Numbered from the stretch's first letter, positions 1-8,954 are shown. The stretch is 57,343 nt of DNA from Armatimonadota bacterium (GCA_020438215.1 JAGQUX010000007.1:29275-86617), one strand, 5' to 3'. Notes: generated by a model not told the origin, from the sequence alone. Numbers and translations are program-made.

Positions 1-201
1 TTTGGTGGCCCGAATAACTACACCGCTCGAGACATGAAGGAAGCTCATGCTCACCTGGATGGCTTGAACGACGATCACTTCGATGCCATCGTTGAAAATC
101 TCGGCGCAACACTGAAAGATATGAGCGTAGGCGACGACCTAATCGGTGAAGTTGCCGCAGTTGCAGAAACAACTCGCGAAGCTGTTCTTGGTCGCATCTA
201 A
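1..201 (+). CDS. glbN: Group I truncated haemoglobin, C-terminal part (5' end outside window)
   Basis: The frame is open from base 1 and ends at TAA 199-201, giving the last 66 residues. The fragment matches the C-terminal half of group I (2/2) truncated globins: a GGPNNY segment, then RDMKEAH, whose His (fragment residue 16) aligns with the proximal haem-ligating F8 histidine, then helix G/H sequence ending in a GEVAAVAETTRE-like stretch typical of the family. Such globins bind O2 or NO and often dioxygenate NO when a reductase supplies electrons. A ferredoxin-type flavin reductase starts 3 bases downstream, so a globin-reductase pair is likely. The distal-pocket residues lie outside the window and cannot be checked. 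Confidence 0.88.
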   Translation, partial: FGGPNNYTARDMKEAHAHLDGLNDDHFDAIVENLGATLKDMSVGDDLIGEVAAVAETTREAVLGRI

Positions 202-203
202 GC

Positions 204-1169
204 GTGCCGGAATTTCTTTTTGAAGATCAAACCGTAGAATTCGAGGATGGGCAAACCATCCTCGATTCTCTTCTTGCCGCTGGTCTATCCATAGCGAGTG
301 GATGCAAAGCTGGGGCTTGCCAATCGTGTTTGCTCCGCGCAAAAACAAATGCTCCTGCGAGCGGACAAAAGAGCCTCGATCAATCCACTATTGATGCGGG
401 AGGATTCCTCTCCTGCCAAGCAAAACCGGTTGAGAATCTGGAAGTCACGCGCTTTGATCCATCGTTCTTTCCGACCTACAAGGGAACGGTTCGGACAAAG
501 GAAATGCTGACCGATGATGTCTGCCAGCTCGTGCTTGATGCACCAGATTTCGCATTCTCGCCGGGACGATTTATCCAACTACAACACTCTAGCGGAATCA
601 AGCGACCTTACAGCATTGCAACCTCGGCTTTGGAAGATAAAAGCAAGGTGGAGTTGCATATTCGCCTCTTACCGGGTGGAGCAATGAGCGAAATCATCCG
701 TGCAACAGAACCCGGAGATGAATTCGATTTTCAAGGCCCATTCGGTAAGTGCGCCTACCCTAACGATAAAAGCGATCGGCCAATTCTCCTAATTGGATCG
801 GGAACCGGGCTCGCTCCCCTCTACGCAATTCTCTGCGATGCACTGGCGCAAGGTCACCAAGCTCCCATCTCGCTCTTTCACGGAGCCGCTCAAGCAGATG
901 GTCTCTACTTCCAAGACCGACTCCTCCAGCATGCCTCAGAATTCCCAAACTTCCATTACGCGCCGTGTTGCGACACAGACGCGGGAGAAGGCATCGTGCT
1001 GGGCTCGCCGCTAGAAGTCGCTTTGACCCAGCATTCCGATCTGGATAACACTCTCGTTTACTTGTGCGGACACCCGGAATTGGTGAAAGCAGGACACAAA
1101 AAATGCTTCCTTGCTGGAGCCAGCCTCAAAGAGATTTTTGCCGATCCGTTTGAGCCTTCCGCTTCGTAG
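204..1169 (+). CDS. Ferredoxin-NAD(P)H flavin reductase ([2Fe-2S] + FAD + NAD domains)
   Basis: This 321-residue protein starts at GTG 204, two bases after the globin stop, so translation is probably coupled. Residues 1-80 form a plant-type [2Fe-2S] ferredoxin domain with Cys34, Cys39, Cys42 and Cys71 in the Cx4Cx2C...C spacing. Residues 90-185 resemble the FAD-binding domain with RPYS at 134-137. Residues 190-321 form the NAD-binding domain with GSGTG at 198-202 and CGH at 288-290. This is the architecture of phenol hydroxylase or methane monooxygenase reductase components. It should pass electrons from NAD(P)H through FAD to the iron-sulphur cluster and on to a partner. The adjacent globin is the obvious partner, by inference only. 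An oxygenase elsewhere is the alternative. Confidence 0.9.
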   Translation: MPEFLFEDQTVEFEDGQTILDSLLAAGLSIASGCKAGACQSCLLRAKTNAPASGQKSLDQSTIDAGGFLSCQAKPVENLEVTRFDPSFFPTYKGTVRTKEMLTDDVCQLVLDAPDFAFSPGRFIQLQHSSGIKRPYSIATSALEDKSKVELHIRLLPGGAMSEIIRATEPGDEFDFQGPFGKCAYPNDKSDRPILLIGSGTGLAPLYAILCDALAQGHQAPISLFHGAAQADGLYFQDRLLQHASEFPNFHYAPCCDTDAGEGIVLGSPLEVALTQHSDLDNTLVYLCGHPELVKAGHKKCFLAGASLKEIFADPFEPSAS

Positions 1170-1203
1170 ATTCCAGTTCTTAACGTAAACTACCTGGCAT
1201 CGT

Positions 1204-1902
1204 ATGCCCAAGCTTTCCGAAGCACCTTCGCATATCCAAGTTTTGCGAGCCAGCCACCTGATGGCGAGTCTCTCCGAAGAGCATCTTTTGGGCATTGCCG
1301 GGGATTCCAAACTCGCTCATGCCGAACGTGGCGAGTTGATCTGGCTCAACGGCACGGAAACCAACTTTTTCGGAGTGGTGGGGACAGGCTTTGTCAAAAT
1401 GATGCGCTCTACACCCACCGGTCAGGACGTCACTACCGAACTCATGGGGCCGGGGCAGGTGTTTGGCCTGCTTGGGGTGATTGATGGTTCCGGCTGTCCG
1501 CAATCCGCGCAGGCAGTCTGTGCAACCTGGTATTTGCAAGTTCCCAAAGCACGCTTCTTAGAGGTCTACGATCAGAACCTCATTCTCAAAGAGAAGCTCC
1601 TCAAGCGCACAACCCACCGCCTGAGAAACAGCTACGCCATGTTCGCCCGGATGAGCGCAGGCAAAGTCGAACAGCGCATCGCATCTATCCTCTTGATTCT
1701 TGCCGAATCGTATGGGATTGAGCAGGGAGCCGAAGTTCTGATTGATGTCCCACTCACCCGCCAGGACATTTCCGAAATGGCGGGCACCACGGTCGAGACA
1801 ACAATCCGTATCCTCAGCAAATGGCAGAAATCAGGGTTGGTTGCGACCCAGAAGCATCGGATCATATTGCAGAAGCCTGAGTTGCTGGCAGAGATGGTTT
1901 AG
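1204..1902 (+). CDS. Crp/Fnr-family transcriptional regulator
   Basis: The 232-residue protein has a cyclic-nucleotide-binding-like beta barrel (about residues 20-130) and a C-terminal winged helix. LTRQDISEMAGTTVETTIR (184-202) is the typical helix-turn-helix of this family. It lacks the N-terminal Cys cluster of Fnr (only Cys98 and Cys106 are present), so it is not an Fe-S oxygen sensor of the Fnr kind. NO- or haem-responsive members such as DNR also lack it. The gene lies 34 bases after the globin/reductase genes in the same direction, which suggests it regulates them, perhaps in response to NO or O2. That role is inferred; no operator palindrome was identified in the short gap. Confidence 0.9.
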   Translation: MPKLSEAPSHIQVLRASHLMASLSEEHLLGIAGDSKLAHAERGELIWLNGTETNFFGVVGTGFVKMMRSTPTGQDVTTELMGPGQVFGLLGVIDGSGCPQSAQAVCATWYLQVPKARFLEVYDQNLILKEKLLKRTTHRLRNSYAMFARMSAGKVEQRIASILLILAESYGIEQGAEVLIDVPLTRQDISEMAGTTVETTIRILSKWQKSGLVATQKHRIILQKPELLAEMV

Positions 1903-1906
1903 CGTT

Positions 1907-2224
1907 TTAATAGGTTGTGTTGCAGAGCTTCTTCTCAATTCTGTTTGTGATTTGAAAATAAACGCCAAGAGAAATTGCCCCGCAAACAAACAGGCAGGTT
2001 ATGAAGATTATCTCCTGAATTGCACGATGAAGACTGTCGCTTTTGTAAAGACCAAGTTCAGTCAAAACGACAACACAAAATGGCGCAGATGTCGCAAGCC
2101 CATGAAGCGGAGGAAGCGGCGACATGGCTTTCTTGCCTGCCATCCGCTTCTTTACGTAGCTGATTCTCCAGGTGATGAAGCCGACATCCATCAGTATCCA
2201 AAGAAGCAAAAGTGAAAGAATCAT
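1907..2224 (-). CDS. Small hypothetical membrane protein
   Basis: A 105-residue reading frame with hydrophobic stretches near residues 1-19, about 43-58 and 70-91 and basic loops, consistent with two or three membrane helices. No family was recognised. It lies 27 bases downstream of the DUF4304-like gene on the same strand and may be cotranscribed with it. It converges with the Crp/Fnr gene, ending 5 bases from that stop. Length and hydrophobic pattern argue for a real gene, but conservation could not be tested. Confidence 0.5.
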   Translation of the reverse strand: MILSLLLLWILMDVGFITWRISYVKKRMAGKKAMSPLPPLHGLATSAPFCVVVLTELGLYKSDSLHRAIQEIIFITCLFVCGAISLGVYFQITNRIEKKLCNTTY

Positions 2225-2251
2225 ACGAATTTCTAAATAGGTGACCTCTCA

Positions 2252-2728
2252 CTAGTCCTCATATTCGCCAAGCATGGCCTTTTGGAAGAAGCCGTTTACA
2301 TTCACGTCTTTACCGGTGGGTAATTTCCCTCGCTCAAATACCCATTCTTCGTCTGACCACCTATTCTTAAGAATCTCGTCCATATTTGAAATCGCATTGT
2401 CAATGACTTGAATTCGTTCTTCAACTGTCATTGATTTTTCAAGGTCGAGCGCCTTCATAACCAGTCGTGCATCCTCCTCTGTATTGAGGAGCCATGGCAA
2501 AGACTTGCTCAAGTGCCAGCCAATAGTTGACGTGCGAGGCTTATTGTCAAAATCCTTGTGCACGACGCCACAAGTAACAATATAGATCGGGCCAAATCGT
2601 GACTTAATGAACTCCACGAGATGTATAAATTTCCCGTAATCTCGCGTGAATATCACTCCCTTTTTCTTGAAACCCAGATCCTTGAGTTTTGTCGTGACAT
2701 GTTTTCGCAGATCAAATTGCTCGCTCAT
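2252..2728 (-). CDS. DUF4304-like protein
   Basis: A soluble 158-residue protein. The N-terminal half (a GFKKKG turn, then F-R-D-Y-G and strands around the phrase YIVTCGVVHKDF) resembles the DUF4304 family, whose function is unknown. The middle part contains a WHL...LPWLL segment followed by a helical region. No signal peptide, membrane helix or catalytic motif is visible. The upstream sequence contains a GAGGGA stretch as a ribosome site before the ATG at 2728. The family assignment comes from recalled pattern similarity only. Confidence 0.6.
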   Translation of the reverse strand: MSEQFDLRKHVTTKLKDLGFKKKGVIFTRDYGKFIHLVEFIKSRFGPIYIVTCGVVHKDFDNKPRTSTIGWHLSKSLPWLLNTEEDARLVMKALDLEKSMTVEERIQVIDNAISNMDEILKNRWSDEEWVFERGKLPTGKDVNVNGFFQKAMLGEYED

Positions 2729-2754
2729 ATTTCTCCCTCAACTTGGATCAATAT

Positions 2755-3522
2755 TTAGCTCCCGCAACCACCACATCCGCCGCCACAGCCACTGCATCCA
2801 GATCCGCATCCCGACGAGCCACATCCAGAATCTCCACCACAAGTAGAGCTACAGCCAGAGCCGTTACCTCCTCCGCCTCCTCCCGGGTTCTTTATGGCCT
2901 TCCAAATTGCAAAACCTACGACTCCTGCAACCACAAGAAAAATAAATATTGTTGTCCCATCCCCCGATGAATTGACCTGAGCCAAACAACCGGCAGTCGT
3001 CAAAAGGGCAATCAAGACCGCGGGCATCGCAAGCTTCCGACCCGCGCTTTTCGGAATCACCCAGTTCTCCGCCAGATTCACCCGTTGAAAATGCGGAGCC
3101 ATTCCAAACCGGACTTCGCTCGGCGGCCAAATGTCGGTTGGCGCATCGGCACCGAATTCTTCGCGATAAAGCCGCTTCGTTCGCTCGTACCAATCTTCGA
3201 ATTTGCTTCCCTCCGCTTTTCCGCCTTTCGTTGGCCCGTGAGTCAGCCGCCGCCCCAAAACCTCGCGGCAAAAATCATCGAGATACGACTCCACATAAAG
3301 CATGTGCAGGTGCCACGCTTGATCCACCTCATCGCTGGGCGTGCATGGCTGATCCGATACCATGCAAAGGTAAGCAAACCGCTTGTATTCCTCAAACACC
3401 CTCTGGCTAAACTCGATAGACCAGCCGTTCTCTCTCGCCAAACGCTTGATGAACGAAAGTGCTTCGATCCCCGAGTCCACCTGGAACGCCATGATGCGGT
3501 CGTGTAGTTCACGATTTCTCAT
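2755..3522 (-). CDS. GRDP-like membrane protein with Gly/Cys-rich C-terminal tail
   Basis: The 255-residue protein has three parts. Residues 1-150 resemble the glycine-rich-domain-protein (GRDP/DUF1399-like) fold, with DEVDQAWHLHML at 64-75. Two hydrophobic segments (about 164-181 and 190-210) are likely membrane helices. Residues 214-255 are almost only Gly, Ser and Cys, with eight Cys at 224, 228, 234, 239, 243, 246, 250 and 253. Similar Gly-Cys tails occur on bacterial proteins of unknown role such as the TIGR04222 group. The tail could bind metal, be modified, or form disulphides; nothing in the sequence decides. It is transcribed toward the DUF4304-like gene, 26 bases away. Confidence 0.7.
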   Translation of the reverse strand: MRNRELHDRIMAFQVDSGIEALSFIKRLARENGWSIEFSQRVFEEYKRFAYLCMVSDQPCTPSDEVDQAWHLHMLYVESYLDDFCREVLGRRLTHGPTKGGKAEGSKFEDWYERTKRLYREEFGADAPTDIWPPSEVRFGMAPHFQRVNLAENWVIPKSAGRKLAMPAVLIALLTTAGCLAQVNSSGDGTTIFIFLVVAGVVGFAIWKAIKNPGGGGGGNGSGCSSTCGGDSGCGSSGCGSGCSGCGGGCGGCGS

Positions 3523-3787
3523 AATCCTTCCCTTTCAACCAATGATACTGCCCGGCTCTGCGTTTCGATTCAGAAACTACGCTTGAAAAGCCGACCTTCG
3601 AATCAGTGATTTTTATCGCAATTCCGCAGATCACAATTGCCAAAGCAAATTCAAACCCAGAAATAATATGAATTATTCAAAAGCATTTGCATAATTTTCT
3701 TTCCGAACTGTTGCTTTTCCCCTCCCACTCTGAAATATCATTCGCTTCTCAGTGAAATCATTCACTGAATATTTATTCAGAGGCAAC

Positions 3788-4729
3788 ATGTCCATCACCC
3801 TTTCCCCACGGTCAAAAATCTTGGCCTTTTCCATCGTGAGCCTTGCTGTCGTCGGTTGTGCCGGCACTGTCTCGAACGGCATTAGTCGCGGTCCGTCTGG
3901 TAACGAAGTCGCCGCCGGAAGTTCCTCTTCCAACGGCACGACGATCGACCAACGCCTGTGCGGTACCCCCGACCCTGATCTTGCGACGGCGGCAAAAGCA
4001 CAAGCGGTCATCGATTCCACCAAGCCGGCAATCTCCCGCGCACCTGGTGTCATCAATGTTTATTGGCACGTCATTCGTAGCGGTACGGCGACCAGTCAAG
4101 GCAACATCACTGATGCCCAAATTCAAAACCAAATCACGGTTCTCAACCAAGCCTATGCTGGTCAAACCGGCGGCGTGAATACCGGCGTTGTGTTCAATCT
4201 GGTCAGCATCGACCGAACTACCAATTCAAGCTGGTATACGATGGGCTACGGCACCACCGCCGAAACCCAAGCCAAAAATGCACTCCGACAAGGTGGCAAG
4301 GGAGACCTGAACATCTATTCAGCAAACATTGGTGGTGGCCTCCTGGGATGGGCAACGTTCCCGTGGGATTACAACTCCGCTCCTTCACGCGATGGTGTTG
4401 TCATTCTCTACTCATCGCTCCCAGGCGGCTCGGCAGCACCGTATAACGAAGGCGATACCGCAACCCACGAAGTCGGTCACTGGATGGGCCTATATCACAC
4501 CTTCCAAGGTGGATGCTCCACTAACAACGACTATGTGAGCGACACCCCAGCAGAGCGATCTCCAGCTTACGGGTGCCCCATAAATCGCAACACTTGTAGC
4601 GGCAAGAAATTCCCTGGCAATGACCCCACTACCAACTTCATGGACTACACCGATGATGCGTGTATGTTCGTGTTCACGGCGGGGCAAGCTTCTCGGATGG
4701 ATGCGGCGTTTACCGCTTACCGCAAGTAA
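3788..4729 (+). CDS. Secreted zinc metalloprotease lipoprotein, M43 (pappalysin/cytophagalysin)-like
   Basis: ATG 3788, preceded by AGAGG, is preferred over the in-frame ATG at 3752 because it places a lipoprotein signal peptide at the N-terminus (lipobox ending VVGC). The 313-residue product carries the metzincin zinc motif [11 protein letters not shown] (227-237 from this start), with three zinc-binding His and the catalytic Glu, followed by the Met-turn NFMDY (283-287). Both are typical of family M43. Four Cys between the motif and the Met-turn suggest disulphides and an extracytoplasmic location. A strong terminator follows. It is a stand-alone gene, probably for degradation of extracellular protein. 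Confidence 0.88.
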   Translation: MSITLSPRSKILAFSIVSLAVVGCAGTVSNGISRGPSGNEVAAGSSSSNGTTIDQRLCGTPDPDLATAAKAQAVIDSTKPAISRAPGVINVYWHVIRSGTATSQGNITDAQIQNQITVLNQAYAGQTGGVNTGVVFNLVSIDRTTNSSWYTMGYGTTAETQAKNALRQGGKGDLNIYSANIGGGLLGWATFPWDYNSAPSRDGVVILYSSLPGGSAAPYNEGDTATHEVGHWMGLYHTFQGGCSTNNDYVSDTPAERSPAYGCPINRNTCSGKKFPGNDPTTNFMDYTDDACMFVFTAGQASRMDAAFTAYRK

Positions 4730-4750
4730 GTTCCCAGTGAGCTTGATGAG

Positions 4751-4788
4751 AATCCCGCGCTTCGTTTTGAAGCGCGGGATTCTATTAT
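4751..4788 (+). terminator. Rho-independent terminator after the M43-like gene
   Basis: A perfect 13-bp inverted repeat (4751-4763 and 4769-4781) with a 5-base loop is followed by a T-rich stretch, CTATTATCTT. It lies 22 bases after the protease stop. The stem would also work on the opposite strand for the convergent gene at 4805. Confidence 0.85.
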
Positions 4789-4804
4789 CTTGACTACGCA
4801 AGCG

Positions 4805-5239
4805 TTACTTCATCAAACGAGGTGTATAGCTAGCTTCCTGCAATACTTCCTCATCCCAACCAAAAAAATCTTCGTTTGCTATGCTGTGGACAAGGCTTAT
4901 TTTGTCACCGCTAACATCTACACACACTGATTCCTTGAATTCATGAGGTGTTGCATAAGGGCTGTGGTCTAAAACGCAATATCCAGGGATCTCTTCAAAC
5001 CCTAGATTTTCTGAGGTGTATTGATTGTGTTTTTGGGCGACAGACTTCACGAGACTCTTCAGAAGAGGTAAGGCATCATCACTTTGTATCTGGTACTTGC
5101 CACTCGTAATCTTTCTAATCTCTGCGTCTAGCTCGACATAGATTTTTCCAAAAGCAGGATCTTTTGGTTTATGCCACATGATTCTGATTGAGAGGATCAC
5201 TAGGAGCAAGATCGCAACGACAAAAGGTACTTGCTTCAC
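4805..5239 (-). CDS. Hypothetical single-span membrane-anchored protein
   Basis: The frame is open from TTG 5281, but GTG 5239 is preferred: it has GAGG nine bases upstream and gives MKQVPFVVAIL..., a clean N-terminal hydrophobic anchor (about residues 4-21). The remaining ~120 residues are polar and probably lie outside the membrane. No family was recognised. The gene is isolated, convergent with the metalloprotease and followed on its left by the shared hairpin. Confidence 0.55.
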   Translation of the reverse strand: MKQVPFVVAILLLVILSIRIMWHKPKDPAFGKIYVELDAEIRKITSGKYQIQSDDALPLLKSLVKSVAQKHNQYTSENLGFEEIPGYCVLDHSPYATPHEFKESVCVDVSGDKISLVHSIANEDFFGWDEEVLQEASYTPRLMK

Positions 5240-5361
5240 ATTAAATGCCCTCAAAATTAAACGCCTGAACAACAAAGTCAAGTTCCCGATTACATGTCAA
5301 TCGCAATGTCCTGATAACACTCAGTGATCTGCCTGCGTCTCTTATGCAATGTTGGAGTTGG

Positions 5362-6627
5362 CTACTTCCGACGAGCTTTGCGTTTCCGTTTCGCCGCCTT
5401 CTTGACCTTATCCTTATGGTGGACGCTATGACTGAGTTGCGACTTCGTGCCTTTGTAGAACCGCTCTTTACCCGGACGCTCCGGCTCTTTTTTAGCGATT
5501 GCCTTCATCACTTTGGCGGTCTCTTTGCTCGGTTTACCCAGAACCAGCGCATCCCCGACCAACTTCTCAATCGCCCGAACTAACTTTCGCTGGGCGGGAA
5601 TTGCTAAAGTGATCGCCTTCCCACGCGCACCAGCGCGTCCCGTTCGCCCGATGCGGTGGATGTAATCCTCCGCCACTTCCGGGATATCAAAGTTGACGAC
5701 GAGGGAGATGTCCTTAACATCAATCCCGCGTGAGGCAACGTCAGTGGCAACTAGGACGCGGTACTTGCCGCTCTTGAATCCGCCGAGTGCCTCCCGCCGC
5801 TGAGCAAGAGTCCGATCTGCATGGATTTCGGCGGCCGTTTCTCCTTCATCTGTTCGGAGCCGCTTCGCGAGTTTCCGTGCCCCGTGCCGCGTGCGCGTGA
5901 AAACCAGAACGGTGCCTTCCGTCCGGCGGAGAATCCGGCAAAGTTCAGGGAATTTCTCCTCGTGCGGCAACACGATCAGCTCCTGATCAACAAGATCACT
6001 TGCTGTACCCGGCGGGACAACTTCCACTCGCTCGGGGTTGGTTAAAAACTTGTTTGCCAGCGACTCAATTTCTGGCGGCATTGTCGCGGAAAAAAGAAGC
6101 GTTTGTCGTTTCTTTGGACAGGCGGCAATGATCTTCTCAATCGCGGGGGCAAACCCCATATCGAGCATCCGGTCGGCTTCATCCAAAACGACAATGGAGA
6201 TGCGATTCAGCTTGTATGTCCGCTGTTGCATGTGATCCATCAACCGCCCGGGCGTCGCAATCACAACCTCGTGTGGCTTGCGGAGTTGCTTGACCTGCAT
6301 GTGCATGGACTCTCCACCCACAACAAGAACCCTTCTCAACCCGAGAAGATCAAGCGTCTCAGCGATCTGGTGGGCGAGTTCGCGGGTAGGAGCCAGGATC
6401 AAAGCAACTTGACCAGTAGCCAAACGCTCAGTAATTGGGAGCCCAAACGCAAGGGTCTTCCCGGTTCCGGTTTGAGCAAGACCAATCAGGTCTTTGCCTT
6501 GCATCCCAAGGGGAATCGCACCCGCCTGGATGGGTGTGGGGTCGATAATATTTTTCACTCGGAGACGACTACAAACATCATCCGAAACACCGAGCGCGAG
6601 AAAGCCTGATTTCATTTTCTTTTCCAT
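5362..6627 (-). CDS. DEAD-box ATP-dependent RNA helicase (RhlE-like)
   Basis: A 421-residue protein with the full set of DEAD-box motifs: Q-motif PTPIQ (30-34), Walker A AQTGTGKT (51-58), PTREL (80-84), TPGR (125-128), DEAD (149-152), SAT (180-182), and HRIGRTGRAG near residue 325 in the second RecA domain. The C-terminal ~60 residues are strongly basic and end in a run of Lys/Arg, a common RNA-binding tail in RhlE-type helicases. It should unwind RNA or remodel ribonucleoprotein using ATP, for example in ribosome assembly or RNA decay. ATG 6627 is used; an in-frame ATG four codons later is an alternative. Confidence 0.95.
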   Translation of the reverse strand: MEKKMKSGFLALGVSDDVCSRLRVKNIIDPTPIQAGAIPLGMQGKDLIGLAQTGTGKTLAFGLPITERLATGQVALILAPTRELAHQIAETLDLLGLRRVLVVGGESMHMQVKQLRKPHEVVIATPGRLMDHMQQRTYKLNRISIVVLDEADRMLDMGFAPAIEKIIAACPKKRQTLLFSATMPPEIESLANKFLTNPERVEVVPPGTASDLVDQELIVLPHEEKFPELCRILRRTEGTVLVFTRTRHGARKLAKRLRTDEGETAAEIHADRTLAQRREALGGFKSGKYRVLVATDVASRGIDVKDISLVVNFDIPEVAEDYIHRIGRTGRAGARGKAITLAIPAQRKLVRAIEKLVGDALVLGKPSKETAKVMKAIAKKEPERPGKERFYKGTKSQLSHSVHHKDKVKKAAKRKRKARRK

Positions 6628-6759
6628 TCAGGCATCACCCCAAAGTCGTCCGTATTGTGACGGACTTACCCCTGGGTCACGAGCCGTTTGGCAATTCGTC
6701 CCAATATTTCACGATAAGAAAATTTGATTCTCTCGGAATTATTCCCGTATGATTCCACT

Positions 6760-8310
6760 ATGAAATCATTCTTGTTGTTTGGCCTACTTGTCATGGCCAC
6801 TTTGACGTTGGGACAAACCCCTCCGAGCAAATACGCAAAGGCAACATCAGATCAGCGCATTCGATCTGAACGCGTTGGTAATGAGCTACTTGAGATGATT
6901 CGACAAAGCGAGGACAACCCCGACGTCATCCTTTCGGTTGGGAAACGCTATGTATCCGAAATGGATCGGGCAATCGCAGTTGTGATCAACTACCGAGAGG
7001 CAAAAACCCGCTTTGGATTACAGTCTGAAATCGACGATTTCCTCGAAATGTATCTTGCAATGCAGATTGGGTTGAATTCCCTCTCCGAGCTAACAAAAGA
7101 GAGTGCTTCTGAGCCTGTCACACCTGCTGAAATTGCACAAGCGAAAAAGTATTTTGAATCGGAGATTCTCCCGACTCTAGACAACGCGATCCGAAACCAG
7201 CTTGAGGCACAGGGGGCAGCAGATCAACTCACAGACAAAGGGTTTGATGAATTGACAATCCTTGTCAAAAGCCAGATGGTTTCAAGGCTCAAGAGCCACA
7301 TTGAGATGCAGATTCAAAAGGTGACAAAGCTGCCTCTCAAACTTGATTACAGTCTCAGAGATCATGTAGAGGTTGCTGCTCGAACCTGGATCAGTCGTAA
7401 CGTTGGAAGTATGGTGTTGCAGTTCGCTGCGAACCAGATCATTGTCAATATCGTTGGTCAAAAAATCCTTGACTGGATTGGCCCCAAAGTTAAAGAGGCG
7501 TTCCGGAGCAAAGGTGATTTAGAGGCAAGGGTTAAGCGTGCTAATTCGGGCATGAAAAAACGAGAGATCAAGCTGAACAAGATGGACGGCGAAGAAGACT
7601 TACGAACTGTTCGACTAGAGATTGAGGCAGCGGAAAAACACATTGACGTTTCAAACCAGTATCTCTGGAAAGATCTCACTCGCTCAGGCAAAGAGGATAT
7701 TGCCCAAGATCTGCTAATCGGAGAACTCAGCCTCAAGAACGCAATCAAAAACACAAGAACTCGCTTCTTAATGAACAGCAAGATGGCCGAGTTTGCTTTT
7801 GATTCCATCTATGATGTCTTTACTGAGTTCAAGGTGAAAGCGGAAAAGATGCTGACCAAATTCGAGGCCAAGCATCAAAAAACAGAATCAGGCAGCATGT
7901 CCGTCTATGTTGGCTATGGAATTGATGACCTGACTACCCGAAAGGATCGCTTTACCCTCCACCTCTCGGGAGGAGGATCAACGATTAATCTTCGAATCGT
8001 CGATCCCTCAGGTCAAGTCATTGCAAATCACACACTGAAAAAATGGGATGCGTACCCGGATGCTTACATGAAGGAAAACGTACCGTGGATTGACGGATCG
8101 AATTGTCCCAAAATTAGCGTTAGCCCTGTCGGCCCACGTAATCCAGGTTGGCCAAAACCTACTGAGCTAGCACTCAGCTTCTGGGAGAAAAGGTCATTCC
8201 GATTCAAACGAAGCGATATCGCGGATTGGATTCCGTTGAACTTAATCTCAAATCAACAGAAAGCATTGCTCTTTGACGTAAAATACGCTCAGCCAGCGGT
8301 CTGCTGGTGA
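6760..8310 (+). CDS. Large exported protein of unknown function
   Basis: The ATG at 6760 is chosen because it starts directly with a signal peptide (MKSFLLFGLLVMATLTLGQ); the upstream in-frame TTG 6724 would bury it. The mature ~498 residues fall into a long, mainly helical charged region (to about residue 385), then a compact C-terminal part rich in Gly, Pro and Trp with a predicted beta character and few Cys. No enzyme motif or known family was recognised. It is followed 16 bases later by the DUF4332 gene, so cotranscription is possible. It could be a periplasmic or surface structural protein, but nothing beyond export is supported. Confidence 0.7.
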   Translation: MKSFLLFGLLVMATLTLGQTPPSKYAKATSDQRIRSERVGNELLEMIRQSEDNPDVILSVGKRYVSEMDRAIAVVINYREAKTRFGLQSEIDDFLEMYLAMQIGLNSLSELTKESASEPVTPAEIAQAKKYFESEILPTLDNAIRNQLEAQGAADQLTDKGFDELTILVKSQMVSRLKSHIEMQIQKVTKLPLKLDYSLRDHVEVAARTWISRNVGSMVLQFAANQIIVNIVGQKILDWIGPKVKEAFRSKGDLEARVKRANSGMKKREIKLNKMDGEEDLRTVRLEIEAAEKHIDVSNQYLWKDLTRSGKEDIAQDLLIGELSLKNAIKNTRTRFLMNSKMAEFAFDSIYDVFTEFKVKAEKMLTKFEAKHQKTESGSMSVYVGYGIDDLTTRKDRFTLHLSGGGSTINLRIVDPSGQVIANHTLKKWDAYPDAYMKENVPWIDGSNCPKISVSPVGPRNPGWPKPTELALSFWEKRSFRFKRSDIADWIPLNLISNQQKALLFDVKYAQPAVCW

Positions 8311-8326
8311 ATAGGAAAGTAACGCA

Positions 8327-8731
8327 ATGGCGAAAATTACTGAAATTGAAGGGATCGGAGAGGTCTATGGCAACAAGCTGATTGAAGCCGGTGTGACGAC
8401 CCAAGAAAAATTGTTGGAAATGGGTGCGACCAAAAAGGGCCGAGCAGATATCTCGGAAAATTCCGGGCTCAGCGAAAAGCAAATTCTGAACTGGGTGAAC
8501 CGCGCTGACCTCGCACGTGTCAAAGGCATCGGTTCTGAATACGCCGACCTTCTTGAAGAAGCGGGTGTGGACACAGTTCCGGAACTGGCTCAACGCAATG
8601 CCGCTAACCTCACCGCAAAGATGGAAGAAGTCAATGAAGCGAAGAATCTCGTTCGACGTGTGCCTTCTGAAAAAGAAGTCACCGACTGGATCGAGCAAGC
8701 CAAGGGCCTCGACCGAGTTGTGACCTATTAA
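8327..8731 (+). CDS. DUF4332 protein with two helix-hairpin-helix repeats
   Basis: The 134-residue protein has a ribosome site (AGGAAAG) and two related helix-hairpin-helix units: IEGIGEVYGNKLIEAGV near the N-terminus and VKGIGSEYADLLEEAGVDT in the middle. This is the hallmark of DUF4332, whose members are small and of unknown function. The HhH fold usually contacts nucleic acid backbone or mediates protein contacts. Its stop is four bases before the start of the next small gene, so the two are probably translationally coupled. Confidence 0.85.
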   Translation: MAKITEIEGIGEVYGNKLIEAGVTTQEKLLEMGATKKGRADISENSGLSEKQILNWVNRADLARVKGIGSEYADLLEEAGVDTVPELAQRNAANLTAKMEEVNEAKNLVRRVPSEKEVTDWIEQAKGLDRVVTY

Positions 8732-8735
8732 TTAG

Positions 8736-8954
8736 GTGAGCGAAGTGGATCAACTCGTTAACCTCTTGAAGGAAAAAACTGGTCTTGATGATGCGATGGC
8801 TGAAAAGGTCGTTGGGTTCATCAAGGATCACATGCACGAAATCCCGAAGATGCTGGGCGGCGACCTTGGTGACAAAGCCAAAGGACTGCTCGGCGGCGCG
8901 GGCGGCGGATTAATGGATCAAGCTAAGGGGCTCCTTGGCGGCGGCGACGATTAA
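8736..8954 (+). CDS. Small protein with helical N-terminus and Gly-rich AKGLLGG repeats
   Basis: A 72-residue product starting at GTG 8736, just after the DUF4332 stop. The first ~40 residues look like a compact helical domain (VDQLVNLLKEKTGLD... then GFIKDHM). The last ~30 contain two copies of AKGLLGG separated by a Gly-rich linker and end in Asp. No family could be assigned with certainty. A terminator follows, so it closes the short operon that begins at 8327 or 6760. Confidence 0.65.
   Translation: MSEVDQLVNLLKEKTGLDDAMAEKVVGFIKDHMHEIPKMLGGDLGDKAKGLLGGAGGGLMDQAKGLLGGGDD

Noticed and set aside
2743-3271. Gly/Ser/Arg-rich frames on both strands at the Cys-tail gene
   Set aside because: They are shadows of the repetitive GC-rich codons encoding the Gly/Cys tail and have no independent support.
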